Origin: Lancefieldella parvula DSM 20469
GTDB taxonomy: Bacteria > Actinomycetota > Coriobacteriia > Coriobacteriales > Atopobiaceae
Reading direction: 5' to 3'
Length of the DNA stretch: 64,000 bases
Assembly: GCF_000024225.1 (NCBI RefSeq)
Contig: NC_013203.1
Coordinates: 186,001 to 250,000 of the forward strand
Part shown: positions 33,727 to 41,353 of the stretch, one piece after another
Position numbering within the stretch: position 1 is the stretch's first letter
Layout: each line of letters starts with the position of its first letter
Position numbers and translations under genes: made by a program
Notes under the pieces: generated by a model
The model's database searches: none
What the model saw: only the letters and a program-made list of their open reading frames with translations
Told to the model about the DNA's origin: nothing

Positions 33727-35418
33727 TTAACGCTTTGGTGCCTGATCGGTGCCTAGGACCACGGTAATGTCCGTGTCAGTGGGGTAGGTACCGTCGTTTG
33801 CCTTGATGTTTGCAGTAGGGATGTCTAGCGCCTTTGCAACACCAACAGCCTTAGCCAGGCCTGTGCGTGTGCCGTCGTAGACAATAATCGAGTTGCTTGG
33901 ATGCTCTTGCGAACTGTCGGCGTAGGCGGTGTAACCCTTTGTCTTCAGGATGCCAGCCTTCTGAGCTGCAAGTCCTTGAACATCGGTACCGTTGAGTACG
34001 GCAACTTCTCCGGTGTAGTCCGGCTTAATGTTGTCGGTTGCGGAAGCGTCACCTGCAACGGTACCAGCAATACCTGTGGTTTCATCGGTACTTGCATCTT
34101 CCAGAGGAGGCAGCGCCTGGTTTACGCGGTCCATCATGGTCTTCCACGCGTCCTTATCAACAATCTCATACCAGACATCATCGATAAGCTCAGACGTTGT
34201 CGGCGTACGTGCGGAATACATATCCTTGGAGGTGTCCAGGCCTCTTAAAGACATAGCTAAGCCTACGATATCGGTAACGTTAAAGTCGGTGGTTACACTT
34301 TCAGCCATGGTGGAAACAGCTCCCGACATAGAAACAGGATCCAGCTTTAGGACTTTCTTGGCAATAGCCGTTAAAATCATGCGCTGGTTAGCCGCACGGT
34401 AGAAGTCGCCGGCGCCGTAATTGTCGTACGCGTGGCGACTGCGAGAAAGGCCAAGTGCTTGCTGTCCGTTAAGCTGCTGCTCTCCCGCGGGTAGATCGAT
34501 GCCAGAATATTGCATGTCGGAAACAGCTACGGGCAGGTTGACCGTAATACCGCCAATGGAGTCCACAATTTTGGTGAATGACTCAAAGTCTACCTCGGCA
34601 TAGTGCGAGATATTAACGTTTGCCAGTTTGGAAACGGCTTCGACCATTCCGGACGCACCGCCGTAGCTGTACGCGGAGTTAATCTTCTGTTTTCCGTGTT
34701 CTCCCAGGTCAACCATAGTGTCTCGTGGAATAGAAATCAACGTAATTTTCTTGTTCTTTGGGTCTACGCGGGCAAGAATGATAGTGTCGGCGCGGAAGTT
34801 TGCGTTGGAATCACCCCAGTTCTCTGCGCGTCCCTCGTCCTTATCCACGCCAAGAAGCAGCATGTAGAATGGATCAGATGGAGCAACTTGTACCAGCGTA
34901 GCCTGCAAGTTTGCGTCCAGACCCTGACGGAGTTTTGAGTTGGTATCTAACATCCACCAGGCAAACGCTATACCTGCTACCAGTAGCAACGTTCCCAGGA
35001 TGCCCCCAAAAATCTTAAGGCCACGACCGCGAGAAGATCCTTGGCGCTTCTTGGAATACGCACCAACGCCCTCAGCACGTGAAGGAGCATGGCTGACGGC
35101 GCCAGCACGATGTGATGCATAGCGGGCGTTTCTTGGCTGCGTAGCAGGGTTATCCTCTGGCCACTCGTCACCCACATTGGTCTGGCCAATCAACGGCTCG
35201 CGAGTAAACCTGGATCCGTGAGATTCTGCGTGATTATTGCGAGCAGAGCTAGCACCAGCACTTCGAACACTGCCCAGCGTACGAGGCTGATAGCCACCCT
35301 GATCATATGCGTCATAATCGTCCTGTGCGAAGTCCTCTGTATCGTACTCAGGGGTATCTTCGTATCTATCACGGCTGTTGCGACCGCGATTCTGAGATGA
35401 ATGTGACCTTCTGGCCAT
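33727..35418 (-). CDS. LytR-CpsA-Psr (LCP) family cell-wall glycopolymer ligase
   Basis: A 563-residue protein. The first 135 residues are a polar, Arg/Ser/Tyr-rich cytoplasmic tail. A membrane helix (FGGILGTLLLVAGIAFAWWML) follows. The LCP domain shows LLGVDKDEG, FRADTIILARVDPKNKKITLISIPRDTMV and the Arg-rich LSRSRHAYDNYGAGDFYRAANQ motif that binds the polyprenyl phosphate headgroup. A C-terminal LytR_C domain begins VAVLNGTDVQGLA. LCP enzymes attach wall teichoic acid-like polymers to peptidoglycan. The ATG at 35418 has AAAGGAG upstream; a start twelve codons earlier is less likely. Confidence 0.92.
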   Translation of the reverse strand: MARRSHSSQNRGRNSRDRYEDTPEYDTEDFAQDDYDAYDQGGYQPRTLGSVRSAGASSARNNHAESHGSRFTREPLIGQTNVGDEWPEDNPATQPRNARYASHRAGAVSHAPSRAEGVGAYSKKRQGSSRGRGLKIFGGILGTLLLVAGIAFAWWMLDTNSKLRQGLDANLQATLVQVAPSDPFYMLLLGVDKDEGRAENWGDSNANFRADTIILARVDPKNKKITLISIPRDTMVDLGEHGKQKINSAYSYGGASGMVEAVSKLANVNISHYAEVDFESFTKIVDSIGGITVNLPVAVSDMQYSGIDLPAGEQQLNGQQALGLSRSRHAYDNYGAGDFYRAANQRMILTAIAKKVLKLDPVSMSGAVSTMAESVTTDFNVTDIVGLAMSLRGLDTSKDMYSARTPTTSELIDDVWYEIVDKDAWKTMMDRVNQALPPLEDASTDETTGIAGTVAGDASATDNIKPDYTGEVAVLNGTDVQGLAAQKAGILKTKGYTAYADSSQEHPSNSIIVYDGTRTGLAKAVGVAKALDIPTANIKANDGTYPTDTDITVVLGTDQAPKR

Positions 35419-35522
35419 TGGGGCTCCTTTGTATTTAATCTGCGATTTGCCCAATGCGTTTTGTCAAACATCTACTATACGCAATTTTGCGTTTTTGTGC
35501 TTCATAGAAACAAACCTGCCAC

Positions 35523-35557
35523 AAAAAATCCCCGCTCCAACAAGTGAAGCAGGGATT
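35523..35557 (-). terminator. Terminator of the LPXTG surface protein gene
   Basis: On the minus strand AATCCCTGCT ... AGCGGGGATT forms an imperfect stem followed by TTTTTTG. Confidence 0.8.
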
Positions 35558-35586
35558 TATTACGCGAGAAGTTCGTGCAGCTTGTA

Positions 35587-37113
35587 TTACTTACGGTGAC
35601 GATTCTTTAGAGCATAGCCAAGAGTTGAAGCAACGCTACCAACAGTAGCTACTGCAACAAGAGCAATCTCGGAAACTTCGCCAGTCTCTGGAAGCTTAGA
35701 TTGCTTCTTTTTAGGTTTCTTTGGAGTCTCTGATGGAGGAGCTGCAGGTGGAGTGTTCGGCGGGGTGGTTGGTGGAACGGTTGGGGTTTTCTCGTTCTCA
35801 ACAGTCTTGATAACGCCGCTTGTTGCAGAGACGGTTAAGTTGTAGGTATCAGTACTAAGTTCGTAACCGTTAGGAGCGGTAATCTCTTGAACAGTGTAAG
35901 TGCCTGCAGGAAGCTTTTCGGTAGTAGCAGTGCCGTCCTCACCTGTGGTGATAGTCCAGGTCTTGGTTGGATCAGCAACGCTGGTTACCTTAAAAACAGC
36001 GCCCGCAAGCTTGGTGTTGTGGTCATCCTTATCAACCTTAATGACGCGGATGCGAGCGACGATAGTAGAAGTACCTTCTCCACTGGAAGTTGCATTACGC
36101 CAGACCCAGTCAGAGCTGTACTCAGGTTTATCGGAATACATCTTGATGAGGTTACGCAGGGCAACGCCAGGAACGTAGGTGGTTCGATACATAAACTTAT
36201 AGCTCTGACCATTACTGAAGTCTACGCCGGAAAGATCAAGATCAAACGACTTACCATCAGGAGAAATGGTAATCATGTCGTCGGTAATTGGAACACGGTG
36301 AGCGGTACCTGGAATGGTTGAACCGTACTCATCAAAGACACCAGTCCAAAGTTCAAAAGAGCCTGGAACGTAGGTAATCTCTGCAGGAAGGTCTCCGCCA
36401 CCCCAGTCAAGGAGCTGATCGTGAAGGTGGACATTGTTGAAGTTACCGCGGGAGAAGTTGATACGACCAGTCCACTGAATCTCGTTTGCGTTGCCTTCGA
36501 TAACCTTTCCCCACTTATAGAGATACTCGGTATCAATAACGCCAAGAGCGGTGACGTCAAACGTTACAGGAACAATGTTGCCAGAAACAGTAAAGTTAAA
36601 GGTCTTGCCGGTACCTGTTTGAATACGTTCTGAATTAATGGTAAAGCCAAGACGGACACTACCACGCAGGTCAGTGTGATTGTTAACGTAGTCGGTAAAG
36701 ACAACACGCATGGTTCCGCCAAAACCATCAGCACCTGGGCTGACGTGAGCAACTGCCATAACCTCACCAGTTGCTGCATCAGTGATGTTGAAGGTAGATG
36801 CAGGATGAGCCGCAGTAAACCTCATAGTGTCAGGAAGGGTGACGTCAAAGTAGTCACCAGGCTCAACATGAGCATTAGCAGAGGCGTCCCAGTTCATTGC
36901 AATGGCATAAAGATTTGCCTTGTTGACAACAGTGGTTGGGTTACCAAAACGGTCTTCAATTCTAAAGTCTGTAATGGTTGCAACAACCGCCTTAGGGGCG
37001 CCCGTTGCGCCTTCAACGCTTGTGGGCTCAGCAAAAGCTAATTTCACTGCAAGAGGAAGCGATAGAGCAAGAACGAGGACAAAACTAAAAAGCTTTAACA
37101 GTCGTTTGTTCAT
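35587..37113 (-). CDS. Sortase-anchored surface adhesin (LPXTG) with SpaA-type domain
   Basis: A 508-residue secreted wall protein. It has a signal peptide (LLKLFSFVLVLALSLPLA) ending near AFA-EP. The N-terminal region (residues 30-330) contains adhesion-type Ig-like folds with GDYFDVTLPD and FDEYGSTIPG, resembling collagen-binding A domains. A SpaA/Cna-B repeat follows (IRVIKVDKDDHNTKLAGAVFKVTS ... GTYTVQEITAPNGY), which usually forms an internal isopeptide bond. A Pro/Thr-rich linker leads to LPETG, a membrane helix and the basic tail KNRHRK. The ATG at 37113 has AAAGGAG upstream. It probably mediates binding to host surfaces or other bacteria; the ligand is unknown. Confidence 0.93.
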   Translation of the reverse strand: MNKRLLKLFSFVLVLALSLPLAVKLAFAEPTSVEGATGAPKAVVATITDFRIEDRFGNPTTVVNKANLYAIAMNWDASANAHVEPGDYFDVTLPDTMRFTAAHPASTFNITDAATGEVMAVAHVSPGADGFGGTMRVVFTDYVNNHTDLRGSVRLGFTINSERIQTGTGKTFNFTVSGNIVPVTFDVTALGVIDTEYLYKWGKVIEGNANEIQWTGRINFSRGNFNNVHLHDQLLDWGGGDLPAEITYVPGSFELWTGVFDEYGSTIPGTAHRVPITDDMITISPDGKSFDLDLSGVDFSNGQSYKFMYRTTYVPGVALRNLIKMYSDKPEYSSDWVWRNATSSGEGTSTIVARIRVIKVDKDDHNTKLAGAVFKVTSVADPTKTWTITTGEDGTATTEKLPAGTYTVQEITAPNGYELSTDTYNLTVSATSGVIKTVENEKTPTVPPTTPPNTPPAAPPSETPKKPKKKQSKLPETGEVSEIALVAVATVGSVASTLGYALKNRHRK

Positions 37114-37434
37114 CAGGACTCCTTTGCTATTGATGTATTCATTTTGTATCAATACAAGGAGAATTTAGTTGAGAATCTGTGTATATCCTTTTTGTACATA
37201 TATGAAGACTATTTTGAGCACATGGGGTTTCTTGCCAAGGAAATACGAGTGTCTTTTGTTTGCGTAGAATAAGAAGACTTTTTGGCGTGGGCAATCTCTT
37301 GTGGTGCCATCGGCTGGTTGAAGGTATTATTAATAGCAATAAATTCGTGGTAGAGATATGTGCCCATACGTGCGACATTGTGCGCCGGCGCAGAATCCAA
37401 GAGTGACCGGGAAACCGGAGAAGCGGAGTTATGC
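37114..37434. other. Divergent promoter region between the LPXTG gene and guaA
   Basis: 321 bases without a gene. The first 90 bases on the adhesin side are AT-rich. On the guaA side a weak TTGAAG-16-TAAATT pair is possible (37318-37345). A GGAG at 37425-37428 is the guaA ribosome-binding site. I see no riboswitch. Confidence 0.35.
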
Positions 37435-39024
37435 ATGAGTGAGTCCAGGCCCAAGCAGTTTGTTGCAGTTCTAGACTTTGGTGCCCAGTACGGCCAGTTA
37501 ATTGCACGTCGCGTGCGCGATCTTAACGTCTACTCCGAGATTGTTCCTTGTGATATTTCCGCAGATGAGCTTCGTGAGCTTAATCCATCTGCGCTTATTT
37601 TGTCCGGCGGCCCTGCTTCCGTTTACGCCGAGGACGCGCCAAAGATTGACCCAGAGATTCTGGAGCTTGGTATTCCTGTCTTTGGTTTCTGCTATGGACA
37701 GCAGATTATGGCGGTTACCCTGGGCGGCACTGTTGGACATACCGAGAAGGGCGAGTATGGCCCAGCTCATCTGACTCGTGCAGGGGAGAGTCGTATTTTT
37801 GACGGCACCGCTGAGCAGCAGACCGTTTGGATGAGCCACCGCGACGCTGTCTCTGAGGTTCCAGATGGCTTTACCGTTACCGCTTCTACCGACGTTTGCC
37901 CTATTGCAGCTATGGAAAACGCTGCTAAGAATCTATATTCAACTCAGTTTCATCCAGAGGTCAACCACACCGAATGTGGTTCCCAGATGCTTTCTAACTT
38001 TCTATTTAATATCTGTGGCTTTGAAAAGACTTGGACTATGGACAACATCATTGAGCAGAAAGTGGAGGAGATTCGCCAGAAGGTTGGTAATGGACGTGTC
38101 ATTTTGGCGCTCTCCGGTGGCGTAGACTCTTCCGTTGTTGCCGCTCTTGTCCATCGTGCTATTGGTGATCAGCTGACCTGCGTGTTTGTCAATCACGGTA
38201 TGCTTCGTAAGGGCGAACCAGAGATGGTTGAGCAGGTCTTCTGCAAGCAGTTTAACGTGCCTTTGATTCACGTTCACGCGGAGGAGCGCTACGCAGAGCT
38301 TTTAGCTGGCGTTACTGAGCCAGAGAAGAAGCGTCGTCTGATTGGTACCGAGTTCTGGAAGGTCTTCTTTGATGAGGCTCAGAAGCTGGATGGCGTTCAG
38401 TTCCTGGCACAGGGCACCATTTATCCTGACATTATTGAGTCTGGCGCTCGTAAGACGGGCGGTAAGGCTGCAACCATCAAGAGCCACCACAACCTGATTC
38501 CATTCCCAGAAGGCGTTCACTTTGACCTGATTGAGCCTCTGGATCACTTCTTCAAGGACGAGGTCCGCGCGCTGGGCGTTTCTCTTGGTCTGCCAGAGAA
38601 CCTTGTCTACAGACAGCCTTTCCCAGGTCCTGGTCTTGCTATCCGCATCATTGGTGACGTTACCCCAGAAAAGCTGGAAATTCTTCGCAACGCAGATGCA
38701 ATTGTCCGAGAAGAGATTGACGCTTACAATGCTCAGCTCTTTGACGAGACAGGCGATCGTAACTCCGAGCACAGTGTTTGGCAGTACTTTGCTGTGCTAC
38801 CCGACATTAAGTCCGTTGGTGTTATGGGTGATGAGCGCACGTATGCTCGTCCAGTTATCCTGCGCGCCGTTGAGTCCAGTGACGCTATGACCGCTGACTG
38901 GGCAAAGCTCCCATATGAGCTGCTAACTCGCATTTCTTCTAGGATTGTTAGCGAGGTTGCTGGTGTTAACCGCGTAGCATACGACATTACTCCTAAGCCA
39001 CCTGCGACTATTGAGTGGGAGTAG
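37435..39024 (+). CDS. guaA: GMP synthase (glutamine-hydrolysing)
   Basis: A 529-residue two-domain enzyme aminating XMP to GMP. The class I glutaminase shows LDFGAQYGQLIARRVR, PVFGFCYGQQIM (nucleophile Cys) and FHPEVNHTECG (His/Glu). The ATP-pyrophosphatase domain has LALSGGVDSSVVAAL. The C-terminal dimerisation domain has RQPFPGPGLAIRIIG and ends KPPATIEWE. The ATG at 37435 has GGAG nearby; upstream frame extension is not conserved. The 3' end of guaA is a classical integration site for genomic islands, and here an island starts immediately downstream. Confidence 0.97.
   Translation: MSESRPKQFVAVLDFGAQYGQLIARRVRDLNVYSEIVPCDISADELRELNPSALILSGGPASVYAEDAPKIDPEILELGIPVFGFCYGQQIMAVTLGGTVGHTEKGEYGPAHLTRAGESRIFDGTAEQQTVWMSHRDAVSEVPDGFTVTASTDVCPIAAMENAAKNLYSTQFHPEVNHTECGSQMLSNFLFNICGFEKTWTMDNIIEQKVEEIRQKVGNGRVILALSGGVDSSVVAALVHRAIGDQLTCVFVNHGMLRKGEPEMVEQVFCKQFNVPLIHVHAEERYAELLAGVTEPEKKRRLIGTEFWKVFFDEAQKLDGVQFLAQGTIYPDIIESGARKTGGKAATIKSHHNLIPFPEGVHFDLIEPLDHFFKDEVRALGVSLGLPENLVYRQPFPGPGLAIRIIGDVTPEKLEILRNADAIVREEIDAYNAQLFDETGDRNSEHSVWQYFAVLPDIKSVGVMGDERTYARPVILRAVESSDAMTADWAKLPYELLTRISSRIVSEVAGVNRVAYDITPKPPATIEWE
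38995..39024 (+). repeat. Putative att site in the guaA 3' end
   Basis: The last 30 bases of guaA. The final 12 (GAGTGGGAGTAG, 39013-39024) recur exactly at 44174-44185. The preceding 18 (38995-39012) recur with one mismatch at 59475-59492. This is what integration at guaA would leave. Confidence 0.6.
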
Positions 39025-39150
39025 CCTAAGCACTCATCGAAACCATTGATATTATTGATTATTCTAAGGTTTCAAGTGGTTAGCTGAAGTATTTTTGAAG
39101 TACTTTTTCATAAGAAAAAAGTGGTAAGCCTCTTTCAAGAGAAAATAATT

Positions 39151-39181
39151 AAGCCAACAGAGTGTAAATTCTGCTGGCTTT
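39151..39181. terminator. Bidirectional terminator between guaA and the DUF6414-like gene
   Basis: AAGCCAACAGA and TCTGCTGGCTT form a stem with one mismatch, flanked by an A-rich side and a T-rich side, so it can serve both strands. Confidence 0.8.
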
Positions 39182-39188
39182 TAATTTT

Positions 39189-40067
39189 TTATTCATAGTA
39201 GATTGCGATAGGATGAATGATTTTAACTTCGTCTTTATTTATAATTTCAGGGAGAATAGCTGAGTTTATTTGGTTTATTATTTCTGCAAATATTGGCAAA
39301 TTTTGCTTAATATTTCTATGAATAATATTTGTAATATAACCAAATACTTTTATTTTTCCGCCATATTTAAATGATGACATTTGTATATCATCCCGAATAA
39401 ATTCATCTGACAAAGTAACAATACAATCATTTATACAGAGAACTCTTTGATAAGGTATTATTTTTGTTATGATGTCAATTAATTTTAACGCATTGCTATA
39501 TTCTGATTCTTGCTCTTTTCTAAATGCTGCAAGTTTATTATCTATCTCTTTAATTATTTGCTTTTTATTTGGTGTTCCAGTTGTTAATTTTGATTTTTCA
39601 TTTTCGGTTTCTTTAATTAGATTTTCCATAGATGAATCAATTAAAAAATTTATAAAATTTGTATCACTAAATAACTCTTTGTAGTATAAGAAATCGAGAA
39701 TATAAAATGAGTTGAAAAGTTCTATGAATTTACCTATATTTCCGTCTTTTAAATCTTCATGTTTATTTATGTGATTAATTAATAAATTAAAAGCATTGTC
39801 ATGTAACATTTTTGTTTCAACTTTGTTAATCAACGTACTGTCTTTATTTGCTTTTAAGCTTTTAAAGATATATTCAACTTTCCCTTCTATTCCTTTACCC
39901 AATAGGGTGAAATCAATAGCTGCATTTGGGCTAATTGAGTGGGAAGATTCTTTACTGGATTCGTTAATTTGTTGTGTATTTTCTTCATTCGTTTTTATTA
40001 ACCCATCATATATTTGAGCAATATATGAATTTAATGTTTCAGTATCAAGATATATAAATCTCCTCAT
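39189..40067 (-). CDS. DUF6414-like protein of unknown function
   Basis: A 292-residue, strongly AT-rich soluble protein. It opens MRRFIYLDTETLNSYIAQIYDG, a start I associate with DUF6414 proteins. A helical middle (NEKSKLTTGTPNKKQIIKEIDNK) and a C-terminal mixed domain (GGKIKVFGYITNIIHRNI) follow. AAGGAG lies six bases before the ATG. It is 13 bases downstream of the Fic remnant on the same strand, so the two may have been cotranscribed. Such genes are often found in mobile and defence islands, but no role is established to my knowledge. Confidence 0.55.
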   Translation of the reverse strand: MRRFIYLDTETLNSYIAQIYDGLIKTNEENTQQINESSKESSHSISPNAAIDFTLLGKGIEGKVEYIFKSLKANKDSTLINKVETKMLHDNAFNLLINHINKHEDLKDGNIGKFIELFNSFYILDFLYYKELFSDTNFINFLIDSSMENLIKETENEKSKLTTGTPNKKQIIKEIDNKLAAFRKEQESEYSNALKLIDIITKIIPYQRVLCINDCIVTLSDEFIRDDIQMSSFKYGGKIKVFGYITNIIHRNIKQNLPIFAEIINQINSAILPEIINKDEVKIIHPIAIYYE

Positions 40068-40080
40068 AATTTTCTCCTTA

Positions 40081-40440
40081 TTACCATTCCAAGAAATTCA
40101 TAATTACATTAATCATAATTTCTTTTTCTCCTGATTTTGATTCTGCTAATAGTAAAGTAATTGCAACTAAGGTGCTGTCAGAAATTATTTTTTCATTATC
40201 CTCAAATAGTAAATTATTTTTGTTTAGGAAATGTAGGAAGATACTTGTAGCGATTCTTTTGCATCCATCAATAAAAGGATGATCTTTGACTATAAAATAA
40301 AGAAGGTTTGCTGCTTTTTCTTGAACAGATGGATACATATCTTCTCCAAATGTAGTTTGATAAACGGAACCAATAATACCTTCTAATGCACCTTTACTTT
40401 TCTCCTTACCAAATATAGTTGATGTAGCACTAAACGCCAT
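40081..40440 (-). pseudogene. C-terminal remnant of a Fic/Doc (RhuM-Fic type) protein
   Basis: 119 residues covering only the Fic core. The motif VKDHPFIDGCKRIATSIFLHFL matches HPFxDGxxR, with the GC-K form seen in the RhuM-Fic subgroup. IIGSVYQTTFGEDMYPSVQEKAANLLYF is the helix pair before it. Full members are about 330 residues with an N-terminal RhuM domain, which is missing. The frame begins right at the junction with the type III restriction remnant (40442), has no ribosome-binding site, and so is probably a truncation product of a rearrangement. Fic enzymes AMPylate proteins; activity here is doubtful. Confidence 0.7.
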
Positions 40441-40441
40441 A

Positions 40442-41305
40442 TTATCATTAGATAAGATTTCTGATGATGAATTATATGAAGCTACCCTTGAGATATTAAA
40501 TCAAGGAATTATGGAAGATGTCATCGCAAGAATTATTGAGAAAAAACAAGTGTAGAAAATGGTGCATTAGTTCTTAAGGAATCCACAGTAAATTATTATG
40601 TATTAGATGAAGTAATGCCATATGGAGACTTTTTAAAACAAATACAGTCTGATACAGGACTACCTGTGCAAGTAATGCATAGAGCATTATGTGAATATCA
40701 TAAATCAAATAAGCTTGATAAAGCATTCTTTAATAGGAGAATACACTAACTAACTTTATTAAAGCCTTTCAAACTTGGTTTGAGGAAGCCTTTCTAAAGA
40801 GATTTTCATATAAGGCTTTGCGCGTAGATTCTTTAGAAACAGCTCTGATGGATATTAATGGTGAGCCAAAAGATGAGATTGTACAAGGAGCAGTAGGAAT
40901 TATTAGAGATGATAACCTTTCAGTCCCTGATAACTTCTTGGATGACAAAGTGATTTTTGATAGTCCTAAGGAAAAGATAGCATCAAAGATAGTAATATTG
41001 ATAAGGTTGTAGTGTTCGGAAAAATTCCAAGAAGAAGTGTTCAGGTGCCTCTGTATTTTGGTGGAACAACTAGCCCAGATTTTATGCATGTCATTAAGAA
41101 AAATGAAGATACTGAAATCAATTTGATTGTTGAAACCAAAGATGTGGATAAGGAATCAACATTGCGTGTTACAGAAAAATTGAAAATTGAATCAGCTAAG
41201 AAATTCTTTGGAGAACTGAAAAAAAAGAAGGTATTAATGTTTCCTTTGAAAAAGCAACTTAAAGATGATGATGTTGTAAATATGATTAATAAGCTTGTGC
41301 GATAA
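40442..41305 (+). pseudogene. res: Type III restriction enzyme R (res) subunit, C-terminal fragment broken by frameshifts
   Basis: Successive frames give one protein in pieces: DKISDDELYEATLEILNQG to a stop at 40553; ENGALVLKESTVNYY to a stop near 40747; NFIKAFQTWFEEAFLKRFSY through DEIVQGAVGIIRD to a stop at 41012; and VVFGKIPRRSVQVPLYFGGT, TTSPDFMHVIKK, IVETKDVDKES to 41305. The last blocks are the conserved C-terminal nuclease region of Res proteins (ETK of the PD-(D/E)XK site). No start or helicase part is present. At least three frame interruptions make it non-functional. It runs against the Fic remnant at 40440, marking a deletion junction. Confidence 0.85.
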
Positions 41306-41353
41306 CTTAAGATGAAAGATGTATAGTCTATTTTTTGAAGGGGGAATTTTAAA

